DNA from: Bryobacterales bacterium
GTDB lineage: Bacteria > Acidobacteriota > Terriglobia > Bryobacterales > Bryobacteraceae
Reading direction: 5' to 3'
Assembly: GCA_003132905.1 (NCBI GenBank)
Contig: PKZC01000344.1
Location: 3,145-30,512 of the forward strand
DNA length: 27,368 nt
Within the stretch, counting starts at the first letter, position 1, and the number at the start of each line of letters is the position of its first letter. The position numbers and the translations under genes are program-made. The notes under the pieces were generated by a model, which did not search any database, was not told where the DNA came from, and saw nothing but the letters and a program-made list of their open reading frames with translations. Positions 1 through 8,430 of this stretch are shown here, one piece after another.

Positions 1-1752
1 AGTAGCGGGACCGCGTCGGGGACAGCAGGCATGGGTGGCGACGCACTGGCTGCTCTGATGATCGGCTACGTCGACAACAGCTTCAGTGAATACGAAATCC
101 CACCGTTCACCTCCACGCAGAATTACCAGATTGGGGGCTTCGTTCAAGACAACTGGCGCGTGAGCTCGAAACTAACGCTGAGCCCAGGATTTCGGTACGA
201 CGTCGAAACGCCGCGCACCGAGCGATACAATCAGATGAGTTTCTTCGATCCGTCGGCGCAGTCACCGATGTCGGTACCCGGATTGGATCTGCATGGCGCA
301 GTGGAGTATGTCGGCGTCGACGGGCACCCGCGAAATGAGTTCAACACGTACTGGGGCGAGGTTGGTCCCAGGTTCGGCTTTGCCTATCAATTGACGAGCC
401 GCACTACCTTGCGCGGCGGCTATGGCATGTACTACGACCCTTCGGACGTCGGGGTGGTTGGCAACGCTGTCACGGGGGGCTTTCTTGGATACGATGCGGT
501 GACGAACGGGGTGAACAATGTTCCTTCGGCGCCTTGGCTCCCATTGGAATTCCTGCGTAATCCTTTTCCATTCGGCATCCAGACAGCGGTAGGTAATCGT
601 GACGGTTCGTCTACGCTTTTAGGACAGGCGTTGACCAACATTCCGGTTCGAAACCTGAATCAGGCGCCACAGGAGCAGTCTTGGAGCTTCGGCATCCAGC
701 ACCAGCTTCCATGGTCGATTTTGGTGGATGCCGAGTATATTGGAAGAAAGGGAACGCATCTTTACGCAATGGGATATGCGAACCAGTTTGACGCTCTGCC
801 TCCAAATGTGGCGGATGCATTCCGCGCCGACCCGGCCTACTACCTCGCGCAAATTCCCAACCCTTTTCAAGGGCTGCCTACAAACAGCCCGGATTTGTCG
901 GGTGCCACCATTCCGCGCTGGAAGTTGTACGTTCCTTATCCGCAATACAGCAACGGCTCCGCGCCCGGACTTAGCAGCAGTTTCGTGCCCTGGGCCAACT
1001 CGATTTACAATGCGGCTCAGCTGCGCGTTGAGAAACGCTTCTCGTCCGGACTACAGTTCCTTTTCTCGTACACATTTCAGAAAAGTTTGGACGATTCCTC
1101 TCTCGGATCGAGCGGTTATTCATTTCTGACAGGCGGTTCCACCACCAGCGAGTCGGCGGCGCGCGATCCCAACAACCTCCGCCTGGACCGTTCACTCTCC
1201 GCTTTCAGCATTCCGCAAATCGCTCAACTGAGTTTCGTTTACCAATTGCCTTTTGGGCGCGGCCAGACTGGATGGTCACGCGCTCTGTTAGCGGGATGGC
1301 AATTGAACGGAATTTACCGCGTCGACGATGGGCTACCCGTTCAACTATTCCTGTGCGGCGGGTGCAGCACATCTCTGCCGACCTATGGCAATCAATATCC
1401 CGATTTACTGGCTCCATTGAAAGTGGCTGGGACGGGCGACTTGAATCAATATTTTGCCAATCCCCAAGTGGCGGTGAAGCCCGCGCCTTATGCGGATGGT
1501 AGTGCCCCACGCGTACTCCCGAATGCTCGCATACCGGGGACAGACAATCTGACGGCGTCGTTCTTCAAGGAGATTCCACTGGAATTCCGCGAAAATGCAC
1601 GTCTGGAGATTCGGCTGGAGGCATTCAACGTACTAAACCGCGTACAGTTCGCCGGGCCGGACACGAACGTGGGAGATGCTACCTTTGGTCAGATCACGGC
1701 CCAAGCCAATCAGCCGCGACAGGTACAGCTTGGATTAAAACTATACTTCTGA
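1..1752 (+). CDS. TonB-dependent receptor, Oar-like, C-terminal part (5' truncated by window)
   Basis: The frame is open from base 1, so the gene begins outside the window and the ATG at 31 is only an internal methionine. What is visible is the C-terminal outer-membrane beta-barrel of an Oar/TonB-dependent receptor. It shows alternating aromatic strands, the barrel phrase GFVQDNWRVSSKLTL, then LSPGFRYDVETP, GPRFGFAYQ and RGGYGMYYDP, a late LEAFNVLNR segment and the final QLGLKLYF ending in phenylalanine, as expected for BAM-assembled barrels. The second receptor in this window (10584-13904) has the same order of motifs and shows the carboxypeptidase-regulatory and plug domains missing here. 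The ligand is unknown. Only eight bases separate it from the secreted lectin/hydrolase-like gene downstream, so co-transcription is likely and a glycan or oligosaccharide ligand is a reasonable inference. Confidence 0.9.
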   Translation, partial: SSGTASGTAGMGGDALAALMIGYVDNSFSEYEIPPFTSTQNYQIGGFVQDNWRVSSKLTLSPGFRYDVETPRTERYNQMSFFDPSAQSPMSVPGLDLHGAVEYVGVDGHPRNEFNTYWGEVGPRFGFAYQLTSRTTLRGGYGMYYDPSDVGVVGNAVTGGFLGYDAVTNGVNNVPSAPWLPLEFLRNPFPFGIQTAVGNRDGSSTLLGQALTNIPVRNLNQAPQEQSWSFGIQHQLPWSILVDAEYIGRKGTHLYAMGYANQFDALPPNVADAFRADPAYYLAQIPNPFQGLPTNSPDLSGATIPRWKLYVPYPQYSNGSAPGLSSSFVPWANSIYNAAQLRVEKRFSSGLQFLFSYTFQKSLDDSSLGSSGYSFLTGGSTTSESAARDPNNLRLDRSLSAFSIPQIAQLSFVYQLPFGRGQTGWSRALLAGWQLNGIYRVDDGLPVQLFLCGGCSTSLPTYGNQYPDLLAPLKVAGTGDLNQYFANPQVAVKPAPYADGSAPRVLPNARIPGTDNLTASFFKEIPLEFRENARLEIRLEAFNVLNRVQFAGPDTNVGDATFGQITAQANQPRQVQLGLKLYF

Positions 1753-1760
1753 CGCCGTCG

Positions 1761-2825
1761 ATGCCTCACTCATTCTGCTCCCGAAATGGTTTCGCTTATG
1801 TGCTCGGGGCGGTCGCGTGCGTACTGATGAGCAACTGCCGAACAGGGGGGGCTCAAAACAAGCCTTCCATCCAGTTCACCGATGTCCCTCCAGCCGGTGA
1901 GGGTAGTCAGGAGAAGTTGGAAGCGATCTCGGGCCGGGTTGCTGGCGCACGGCCCGGGCAACGGATCGTGCTATTCTCGCGCAGCGGCCGGTGGTGGGTG
2001 CAGCCTTTCGCAAAACAGCCCTTCACTGAAATTCAGAGAGATTCGACGTGGAAAACATCTACCCACCCTGGTACCGCTTATGCCGCGCTGCTGGTAGATT
2101 CTCGATATCGCCCGCCGCTTACTGTGAATGCGCTACCGCAGGAAGGCGGCCCCGTGCTCGCCGAGGCCACTGTGCCGGGCCGCACTCCCGGCCCGTTTAA
2201 GATGCTTCAGTTTAGTGGATACAGTTGGGAAATTCGTGAAGCGGCGAGCGATCCAGGCGGGTCAACGAATTTTTATGACCCTGCTAACGCTTTCACCGAC
2301 CGAAATGGACTCCTTCATCTCCGTATCGTGAAGCAGGCAGATCGCTGGATCAGTTCGGAGATAAGGCTCTCCCGCAGCCTTGGGTATGGTTTGTACCGAT
2401 TCGTGGTGCGCGACGTGTCCCATCTGGAACCAGCCGCGGTGTTCGCACTCTTCACTTGGGATGACGTCGGTCCGCCGCGCGAGATGGACATCGAAATCGG
2501 CCGGTGGGGCGAGCCGGCAGATAAGAACGCGCAATACGTGGTGCAGCCGTATGTCGTGCCCGCGAACACCGTGCGATTTATGGCTCCCCAGGGTACTCTC
2601 ACCTACTCGATCGACTGGCAGCCGGGAAGAGTGGACTTTAGGACAGCTCGAGGCGCAACATCGAACACCGGGTCGGGCGTCATCGCCGAGCACGTTTTTA
2701 CCTCAGGAGTTCCCTCGCCGGGAACCGAGAGGATTCACATGAACCTATACGTCTATAACAATCAGAACAATCCTTTGCAGAGCGGATCTGAGGTAGTCAT
2801 TGAGAAGTTTGAATTTCTTCCGTAA
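1761..2825 (+). CDS. Secreted GH16-like concanavalin-fold protein
   Basis: A 354-residue exported protein. The N-terminus has a hydrophobic stretch (about residues 10-24) ending near a cysteine (MSNC), which is a poor lipobox, so secretion is likely but lipidation uncertain. Residues about 52-120 form a small beta-domain (AISGRVAGARPGQRIVLFS through YAALLVDSRYRPP) of a type I recall beside similar proteins in soil bacteria. Residues about 150-354 look like a concanavalin A-like/GH16 jelly roll. EMDIEIG (E241, D243, E245) matches the catalytic ExDxE of GH16, with conserved-looking FTWDD before it and a terminal VVIEKFEF strand. It could be a beta-glucanase or a binding protein of that fold. 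It follows the TonB receptor by 8 bases and its 3' end overlaps the kinase gene by 26 bases. No clear Shine-Dalgarno precedes the ATG. Confidence 0.7.
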   Translation: MPHSFCSRNGFAYVLGAVACVLMSNCRTGGAQNKPSIQFTDVPPAGEGSQEKLEAISGRVAGARPGQRIVLFSRSGRWWVQPFAKQPFTEIQRDSTWKTSTHPGTAYAALLVDSRYRPPLTVNALPQEGGPVLAEATVPGRTPGPFKMLQFSGYSWEIREAASDPGGSTNFYDPANAFTDRNGLLHLRIVKQADRWISSEIRLSRSLGYGLYRFVVRDVSHLEPAAVFALFTWDDVGPPREMDIEIGRWGEPADKNAQYVVQPYVVPANTVRFMAPQGTLTYSIDWQPGRVDFRTARGATSNTGSGVIAEHVFTSGVPSPGTERIHMNLYVYNNQNNPLQSGSEVVIEKFEFLP

Positions 2826-5800
2826 GAAATGGATCCACCGGTTCGTGATCCGCCAGCGAACTGCAGGATGGGGGTTTATCATGGCCATCCTTCTCACTCC
2901 AGCAGCCTATGCTATTGACCCAGACCGCGCGATGTCCCAGTATGTCCACGACCGCTGGGGAACGGAGCAGGGCTTTCCGCGAGGGCCAGTTTATGCGATC
3001 GCTCAAACGCCCGACGGTTATCTGTGGATCGGAACTGAGGCCGGGCTCGTACGTTTCGATGGATGGACCTTTCGCTTGGTTCAAGACGAGTCGAAAGCTT
3101 TCACCATCACAAGTGTTCTGGGTCTGACCACCACGCGGGACGGCTCGTTATGGATACGCTTGGAAGATTTGACGGTGCTTCGCTACCGCAACGGCGTTTT
3201 TGAGAATCCCATAGCCGGACCCATTCCCCCTATCGACATCTCAGCCATGAGTAGAGCGCAACAGGATGGGATTTTAGCCTGGAGAATGGATAACGGCGCT
3301 CTAGGTATCGGAACTGGGGCGGTTCAGAAAGTCCCTTCCGCAAGAGATCTTCCCAGGTCTCCGGTCACCGCGATCGCTCAAACGCCCGACGGCGATATCT
3401 GGATGGGCACTCGGGACGCCGGTCTTTTCCGGTTCAGCGCCAGCAAAACCTCGGCCATTCGGAAGGGATTGCCGGATCTAAAGATCGATTGTCTGTTGCC
3501 TGGAGAGAATCGGGATCTTTGGGTCGGCACCGACAACGGCGTCGTTAAGTGGAACGGAAGCGAGCTCACCTCGGCCGGGCTGCCGCCGTCCCTCAATCGG
3601 TTTCAAGCGCTCGCCCTCGTGCGGGATCGCGACTCAAATATCTGGGTAGGTACGGATTCGAAGGGGCTGCTGCGCTTCAACTCGCTGGGGGTCGCAACGT
3701 TGCGGGAAATCGACGCTAAGGCCGTAACAGCTCTGTTCGAAGATCGCGAAGGAAACCTGTGGATCGGGAGCGCAAACGGACTGGAGCGCCTGCGCGACAG
3801 CCCATTTGTGACTTATTCTCTCCCCGAAGGCCTGCCGACCGACGGGAGCAATCCCCTGTTTGTCGATGCGAATAATCGCACCTGGTTCGCACCCGTGATG
3901 GGAGGGCTGGCATGGACAAAAGACGGGAAGCACGGACACGTCCGCGCCGGCGGATTGGACAAAGACGTTGTTTATTCCATCAGTGGCGGGAATGGCGAGC
4001 TTTGGCTGGGCAGACAGCGCGAAGGACTTACCGAGCTTCGCGAGGAGCAAGGTTCCTTCCGTGCCACAACCTTCAACCGTGCGGATGGCCTTGCCGAGGA
4101 CAGCGTCTATTCGGTTTATCGCGCCCCGGATGGAATCGTGTGGGCTGGTACGCTGAGTGCGGGCGTCAGCAAACTGGAGAACGGCAAATTTACGAACTAT
4201 ACGACCGCGGACGGCCTTGGCTCGAACACCGTTGCCTCCATCCTGAAAACCTCCGACGGAAGCATGTGGTTCGCGACGCCGACTGGTTTGAGCGTGCTCG
4301 CTAAAGATCGCTGGCAAACGTACACGGCCAAGGACGGCCTGCCCTCCGGCGACGTGAATTGCCTCTTGGAGGACTCATCCGGCGTGCTCTGGATAGGAAC
4401 CGCGGCTGGCATCGCCTTCCGAGGCCACGGCCGCTTTCAAGCTCCGCCCAATGTGCCTGCTGCGCTTCGGGAAGAGGTGTTGGGTATTGCCGAAGACAAG
4501 TTCGGATCCATTTGGCTGGCAACGTCCAACCACGTATTGCGCGTGAATCGCGAGAAACTTTTGCGCGACGTGCTCGGCGACGGAGATGTGCGCGAGTATG
4601 GGCCAGCGGACGGCCTGCGTGGTGTCGAGGGTGTCAAGCGAAGTAATTCTGTAGTGACGGATCGCGCCGGGAGAATCTGGTTTTCATTAAACAAGGGCAT
4701 TTCCGTGGTTGATCCAGCCCGGTTGACCAGCAACGCCACGCCAGCCATTGCGCTCGTTCAAGGCATTTTGGCCGATGGACGTCCCGTGGATCTGCAGGGT
4801 CCGATTCACATTCCAGGGGGCCGTCAAAGAATCGCGTTCGACTATGCCGGCCTGAGCCTCTCGGTACCTGAACGTGTTCGGTTGCGGTATCGGTTGGAAG
4901 GATTTGATCGCAGCTGGAGCGAGCCTGCGTTTACGCGACAAGCCGTCTACACCAACTTGCCACCGGGACCCTACCGTTTTCGCTTGATCGCCAGTAACCC
5001 GGATGGCGTCTGGAGCAATCAGGAGGCTGCGATCGGCTTTGAGGTTGAGCCGCTGTTCTGGCAGACCTGGTGGTTCCGGCTGAGTATCGTCATGGCTGCT
5101 GCGCTTGCCATCCTGGCCATTTATCGCCTGCGTCTGCATAGTCTGACCAGGCAACTGAATGTTCGTTTCGAAGAGCGGCTGGCCGAGCGCACTCGAATTG
5201 CACAGGAACTTCATGACACATTGCTGCAAGGATTTCTGAGCGCGTCCATGCAGCTCAATGTCGCCGTGGACCGCATGCCGCCGGATGCAGCGTCCAGAGC
5301 GCCGCTAGGACGCGTTCTGCAACTGATGACCCGGGTAATCGAAGAAGGCCGGAACGCAGTGCAAGGTCTGCGCTCCGCCGATAGCGGATCGCTCAATCTG
5401 GAACAGGCTTTTTCGCACGTTCAGGACGAACTTACCCTTCAAAACGACATCGGTTTTCGAATCATAGTAGATGGCGAGCCGCGACCCCTATACCCAGTGC
5501 TGCGGGACGAAGTTTATCGCATTGGACGCGAGGCGTTGGTGAACGCATTCCGGCATTCGCGAGCGAAGAGTGTCGAAATGCATGTTGAATACGCTCCCAG
5601 ACAATTGCGAGTGTCAGTCCGAGACGACGGCTGCGGTATCGATCCGCAAGTGTTGCAGACCGGGCGGCCAGGACATTGGGGCCTAGTGGGGATGCGCGAA
5701 CGCGCGGAGAGAATCGGCGCCAATTTCAAAGTATGGAGCAGTCCAACAGCCGGCACAGAAGTGCAACTGTCCGTTCCCAGCCATGTCGCTTTTCAAGCGC

Positions 5801-5913
5801 CGCCGAACGGCCGTGCGCGGCGATGGTTCTTAAGGCTGCATTTGGGAAAATCTGAAGCACGGCTGCCAACATCCAAAGAATGGAAAAACTCGATAGGTGA
5901 CAAACAAGCGTGA
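2800..5913 (+). CDS. Two-component regulator propeller sensor histidine kinase
   Basis: A 1037-residue inner-membrane sensor kinase. The TTG start at 2800 is favoured because GAGGT lies five bases upstream; GTG 2845 and ATG 2881 are alternatives. A signal segment ends near PAAYA. About 13 periplasmic propeller repeats follow (LWIGT, IWMGT, LWVGT, IWFSL and variants), enough for roughly two seven-bladed propellers. Then come a Y_Y_Y domain (about 680-755, with RLRYRLEGFDRSW and LPPGPYRFRL), one membrane helix (about 757-780), a HisKA_3 dimerisation domain with phospho-acceptor His805 in AQELHDTLLQG, and an ATPase domain with N-box Asn915, DDGCGID and GLVGMRERA. It should phosphorylate the response regulator encoded immediately downstream; the two genes overlap as GTGA. 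The propeller sensor and the neighbouring receptor suggest it senses a carbohydrate, but no ligand can be read from the sequence. Confidence 0.93.
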   Translation: MRSLNFFRKKWIHRFVIRQRTAGWGFIMAILLTPAAYAIDPDRAMSQYVHDRWGTEQGFPRGPVYAIAQTPDGYLWIGTEAGLVRFDGWTFRLVQDESKAFTITSVLGLTTTRDGSLWIRLEDLTVLRYRNGVFENPIAGPIPPIDISAMSRAQQDGILAWRMDNGALGIGTGAVQKVPSARDLPRSPVTAIAQTPDGDIWMGTRDAGLFRFSASKTSAIRKGLPDLKIDCLLPGENRDLWVGTDNGVVKWNGSELTSAGLPPSLNRFQALALVRDRDSNIWVGTDSKGLLRFNSLGVATLREIDAKAVTALFEDREGNLWIGSANGLERLRDSPFVTYSLPEGLPTDGSNPLFVDANNRTWFAPVMGGLAWTKDGKHGHVRAGGLDKDVVYSISGGNGELWLGRQREGLTELREEQGSFRATTFNRADGLAEDSVYSVYRAPDGIVWAGTLSAGVSKLENGKFTNYTTADGLGSNTVASILKTSDGSMWFATPTGLSVLAKDRWQTYTAKDGLPSGDVNCLLEDSSGVLWIGTAAGIAFRGHGRFQAPPNVPAALREEVLGIAEDKFGSIWLATSNHVLRVNREKLLRDVLGDGDVREYGPADGLRGVEGVKRSNSVVTDRAGRIWFSLNKGISVVDPARLTSNATPAIALVQGILADGRPVDLQGPIHIPGGRQRIAFDYAGLSLSVPERVRLRYRLEGFDRSWSEPAFTRQAVYTNLPPGPYRFRLIASNPDGVWSNQEAAIGFEVEPLFWQTWWFRLSIVMAAALAILAIYRLRLHSLTRQLNVRFEERLAERTRIAQELHDTLLQGFLSASMQLNVAVDRMPPDAASRAPLGRVLQLMTRVIEEGRNAVQGLRSADSGSLNLEQAFSHVQDELTLQNDIGFRIIVDGEPRPLYPVLRDEVYRIGREALVNAFRHSRAKSVEMHVEYAPRQLRVSVRDDGCGIDPQVLQTGRPGHWGLVGMRERAERIGANFKVWSSPTAGTEVQLSVPSHVAFQAPPNGRARRWFLRLHLGKSEARLPTSKEWKNSIGDKQA

Positions 5914-6539
5914 CTGACCAAAATCGCATCCGGGTATTGAGCGTCGACGACCATCCGCTGCTCCGGGAAGGCATCGCCGCAATCATCAACAACGAACCCG
6001 ACATGTTGCTGGTTGCCGACGCAGCCAACGGCAGCGAAGCTGTACAGAAATTTCGGGAGTATAGGCCCGACATTACGTTGATGGATCTAAGGCTTCCCGA
6101 TGTGAGCGGCATCGACGCCATGATCGCTATCCGCACGGAGTTTGCCGAAGCTCGCATCATCATGCTCACCACGTTTGAAGGCGATGTCGAAATCCAGCGC
6201 GCGTTGGAGGCTGGAGCTCGAGGCTACATGCTCAAGAGCATGCTTCCGCGCGACATGGTGGAAGTGATCCGCCAGGTGTATTTAGGCAAAAAGCGCGTGC
6301 CCGCCGAAGTGGCTAGTCACCTCGCCGAGCACATGAGCGACGAAGCCTTGACTCCTCGCGAAATCGACGTTCTGCGTCATATCGCCGGTGGCAATCGCAA
6401 TCGCGACATCGCGAATCGCCTGTTCATCTCCGAGGAAACCGTCAAGGTCCACATCAAGCACATAATGGAGAAGCTGGGAGCGAGCGATCGCACGCAGGCC
6501 GTAGCCATCGCGGTTCGCCGGGGCATTATTGAGTTATAA
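5910..6539 (+). CDS. NarL/FixJ-type response regulator with LuxR HTH
   Basis: A 209-residue cytoplasmic response regulator and the evident partner of the preceding kinase. The receiver domain (about 7-122) has the acidic pair in SVDDHP, phospho-acceptor Asp59 in LMDLRLPD, Thr87/Thr88 in MLTTF and Lys109 in YMLKSM. The LuxR-type helix-turn-helix (about 148-209) shows LTPREIDVLRHIAGG, NRDIANRLFISEETVKVH and MEKLGASDRTQA. Translation starts at a GTG that shares bases with the kinase stop codon (GTGA), so the two proteins are probably made in fixed ratio by coupled translation. It most likely controls the receptor/lectin operon, since such systems usually act on adjacent genes, but I found no specific operator. 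Confidence 0.95.
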   Translation: MTDQNRIRVLSVDDHPLLREGIAAIINNEPDMLLVADAANGSEAVQKFREYRPDITLMDLRLPDVSGIDAMIAIRTEFAEARIIMLTTFEGDVEIQRALEAGARGYMLKSMLPRDMVEVIRQVYLGKKRVPAEVASHLAEHMSDEALTPREIDVLRHIAGGNRNRDIANRLFISEETVKVHIKHIMEKLGASDRTQAVAIAVRRGIIEL

Positions 6540-6560
6540 AACCAAATTTCATAACTCGAT
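6528..6560 (+). repeat. Inverted repeat spanning the response-regulator stop codon
   Basis: ATTGAGTTAT (6528-6537) and ATAACTCGAT (6551-6560) pair over ten positions with one G-U, separated by 13 bases. The core GAGTTAT/ATAACTC is perfect. The TAA stop of the response regulator lies at the edge of the left arm. No T-run follows the right arm, so it is not a canonical intrinsic terminator. It may stabilise the mRNA 3' end or be an operator. Confidence 0.4.
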
Positions 6561-6641
6561 AGTGGTAGGCAAACATTCCAAGCTTTTGGGATTCGTTTTC
6601 TCCATTGACCTATTACAGTATTAACAGGGTGTGTTCGGGGA

Positions 6642-7082
6642 GTGCGAAGAAAACGGAGGGAAGCCCACCTGCGACGTCTTTTTTCTGCGTTTCCAGAGGG
6701 ATGGCCTGGGGTAAGCCTGCTGCTGCTACGCAGCGCGATCGGTGTTGTAGCTGTCGTAGAAGCCTCATTTTATCTCGCTGATAGCGCCACTTCTACACCT
6801 GGGATGTGGCTCGGCGGTCTGTTAGGACTTTCAGCCGGTGCCGCCTTGCTGATCGGCATACTCACGCCGATCGCGGGTTTAATGGCAGGGCTCGGGATCA
6901 TGGGAGTCGGGTTTTCCATGCTGGCTGCGCCCACGCCGAATCTCCTTGACGAGAAGGTTTCCGTGGTCTTGGCCGCTGTGATGGCGGGCGCCATTGTGTG
7001 CCTTGGCCCCGGCGCCTATTCGCTGGACGCCCGCTTATTTGGGCGCCGCGAAATTATCATTCCTCCACGCTCCAAACCCTAG
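6642..7082 (+). CDS. DoxX-like small integral membrane protein
   Basis: 146 residues with a basic N-terminus (MRRKRREAHLRR; positive-inside) and four hydrophobic segments at about 22-45, 54-73, 75-97 and 102-122. The segment order and the phrases LLLLRSAIGVVAVVEAS, GALLIGILTPIAG-like and GIMGVG resemble the DoxX/DoxD-like family, whose members are poorly characterised membrane proteins sometimes tied to redox or sulfur metabolism. The start is a GTG with GGGG directly upstream. It lies 102 bases after the response regulator and 152 bases before the sigma-54 activator gene, so it may be its own unit. The family assignment is moderate; the membrane topology is clear. Confidence 0.6.
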   Translation: MRRKRREAHLRRLFSAFPEGWPGVSLLLLRSAIGVVAVVEASFYLADSATSTPGMWLGGLLGLSAGAALLIGILTPIAGLMAGLGIMGVGFSMLAAPTPNLLDEKVSVVLAAVMAGAIVCLGPGAYSLDARLFGRREIIIPPRSKP

Positions 7083-7100
7083 CCAGTTTTGGGATTGATG

Positions 7101-7120
7101 CGTACCTCAAACGAGGTATG
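7101..7120. repeat. Short hairpin downstream of the DoxX-like gene
   Basis: TACCTC (7103-7108) and GAGGTA (7113-7118) pair perfectly around AAAC, extended by a G-U and a C-G pair to eight pairs. The following TGTTTTG is only weakly T-rich. It could be a poor intrinsic terminator for the DoxX-like gene or an operator for the gene at 7235. Confidence 0.3.
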
Positions 7121-7173
7121 TGTTTTGCCCCGACAGTGGTAGTGCAGAAACCTTCCATTGCGTGATGATTATC

Positions 7174-7189
7174 GGGCACCGTTGCCGCA
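7174..7189 (+). promoter_or_regulatory. Possible sigma-54 (-24/-12) promoter
   Basis: GGGCAC (7174-7179), five bases, then CCGCA (7185-7189). The invariant GG-N10-GC spacing is met and the -24 element matches TGGCAC at five of six positions, but the -12 element lacks the usual TT. It lies about 45 bases upstream of a sigma-54 activator gene, which would fit autoregulation. One weak match by eye; treat as a candidate. Confidence 0.3.
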
Positions 7190-7234
7190 AAGTAAATTAT
7201 CGGAGACGCGGATCGAGCAAAGGAGAATCACCCC

Positions 7235-8257
7235 ATGGCAACCTTGGCGAGCACAATATTCATTCCCCGGCGAGAGTACGCACGGCCGGAAAACGAACTC
7301 ATCGGCTCCAGCCTGGCGATGCAGCGGGCGTTAGACGACGTTCGCTTGGTAGCGCCCACCGACTCCGCCGTGATGATCCAGGGCGAGACGGGAACGGGCA
7401 AGGAGCTAATCGCAAGGGCCGTCCACGACCACAGCCGGAGGAAGAATGGACCTTTTGTGACGGTGAATTGCGCGGCCATTCCGAGTGGCCTGCTGGAGAG
7501 CGAACTATTCGGCCATGAACGCGGGGCGTATACCGGCGCGCTCACTTCGGCCATCGGGCGTTTTCAGCTGGCCCATCAGGGAACGCTGTTCCTGGACGAA
7601 ATCGGCGAGTTGCCGCTCGAATTGCAGCCGAAGCTGTTGCGTGTGCTGCAGGAGCAGGAATTCGAAAAGCTAGGCAGCACGCGCACCATCCAGGTGGATG
7701 TGCGAATTGTGGCGGCCACCAATCGGAATCTTTCCGAGATGGTTCAGGAGCGGCAATTCCGTGCGGATTTGTTTTACCGGCTGCACGTATTTCCCATCGT
7801 GCTTCCGCCCTTGCGCCACCGCGTGACCGACATTCCTCTTCTGGTCCGGCACTTTGTCGAAAGATTCGCCGGGCGTATGAACAAGGTGGTCAAGATCATA
7901 CCTGAAGAGGTGATGGAGGTTCTCAAGATCCATAGCTGGCCTGGCAACATTCGCGAACTGCAGAATTTCATTGAACGAGCCGTGATTCTCTCGCCGGGTC
8001 CAGTGTTGTGCGCACCGCTGGGCGATCTGAAGGGCGTTGCGGAAGCGCCCAGGGTCGAGTCTTGGGCGCGCACGCTAAGGGACGCCGAACGCACTCATAT
8101 TCTAGAAACGTTACGGCAAGTGGATTGGGTGGTAGGCGGCCGCCGCGGCGCCGCTGTTCGCCTTGGATTGCCCCGAACCACGCTGCTCCATCGGATGCGG
8201 AAACTGGGCATTACTCCCGAAGAGCCTCAAGCAAACCAATGGCGCGCATCACGATAG
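7235..8257 (+). CDS. Sigma-54-dependent transcriptional activator (AAA+ with Fis HTH), no sensor domain
   Basis: 340 residues. A short N-terminal tail of about 20 residues leads straight into the AAA+ domain (about 21-250). Walker A is GETGTGKE (50-57), the sigma-54-contacting loop is GAYTGA (97-102, a tolerated variant of GAFTGA) and Walker B is TLFLDE (117-122). [15 protein letters not shown] and the WPGNIREL motif are all present. The C-terminal Fis-type helix-turn-helix occupies about 280-325 ([18 protein letters not shown]). It activates sigma-54 RNA polymerase by ATP hydrolysis. There is no receiver, GAF or PAS domain, as in PspF-like regulators that are controlled by partner proteins or by expression level. 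GGAG lies about ten bases before the ATG. Its targets are unknown; the convergent gene cluster downstream offers no obvious clue. Confidence 0.93.
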   Translation: MATLASTIFIPRREYARPENELIGSSLAMQRALDDVRLVAPTDSAVMIQGETGTGKELIARAVHDHSRRKNGPFVTVNCAAIPSGLLESELFGHERGAYTGALTSAIGRFQLAHQGTLFLDEIGELPLELQPKLLRVLQEQEFEKLGSTRTIQVDVRIVAATNRNLSEMVQERQFRADLFYRLHVFPIVLPPLRHRVTDIPLLVRHFVERFAGRMNKVVKIIPEEVMEVLKIHSWPGNIRELQNFIERAVILSPGPVLCAPLGDLKGVAEAPRVESWARTLRDAERTHILETLRQVDWVVGGRRGAAVRLGLPRTTLLHRMRKLGITPEEPQANQWRASR

Positions 8258-8379
8258 CTCTGCCAAATTTGTTGCTCTCTACCTGGGACGACGTTGGCGT
8301 CTCCATTTGCTCTCATACCGAGTGGAGCGGCCTGGGTGCGACCCTGCAGATCCGCAATCAGAATATCTTCGATCACCAC

Positions 8380-8399
8380 GGGCGGCTCAGGCCGCGCCC
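8380..8399. terminator. GC-rich hairpin between convergent genes
   Basis: GGGCGGC (8380-8386), loop TCAG, then GCCGCGCCC (8391-8399) pair with a two-base bulge. It sits in the 173-base gap between two converging genes. Neither strand has a following T-run, so a terminator function for either gene is only a guess from position. The rest of the gap (8258-8430) shows nothing else. Confidence 0.25.
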
Positions 8400-8430
8400 C
8401 GCCTCATTGGTGTGGCAGACTACGTCAATC

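Noticed and set aside
3634..4317. 227-codon - strand frame inside the kinase gene
   Set aside because: Antisense of the repeated propeller-coding DNA; no independent evidence.
2995..4750. Tandem repeat array or CRISPR-like structure in the kinase gene
   Set aside because: The periodicity is explained by propeller blades of the encoded protein; spacing is not uniform and the repeats are coding.
6616..6642. TTGACC near 6606 as a promoter for the DoxX-like gene
   Set aside because: The only TATTAA-like -10 is about eight bases away, too close; no acceptable spacing was found.
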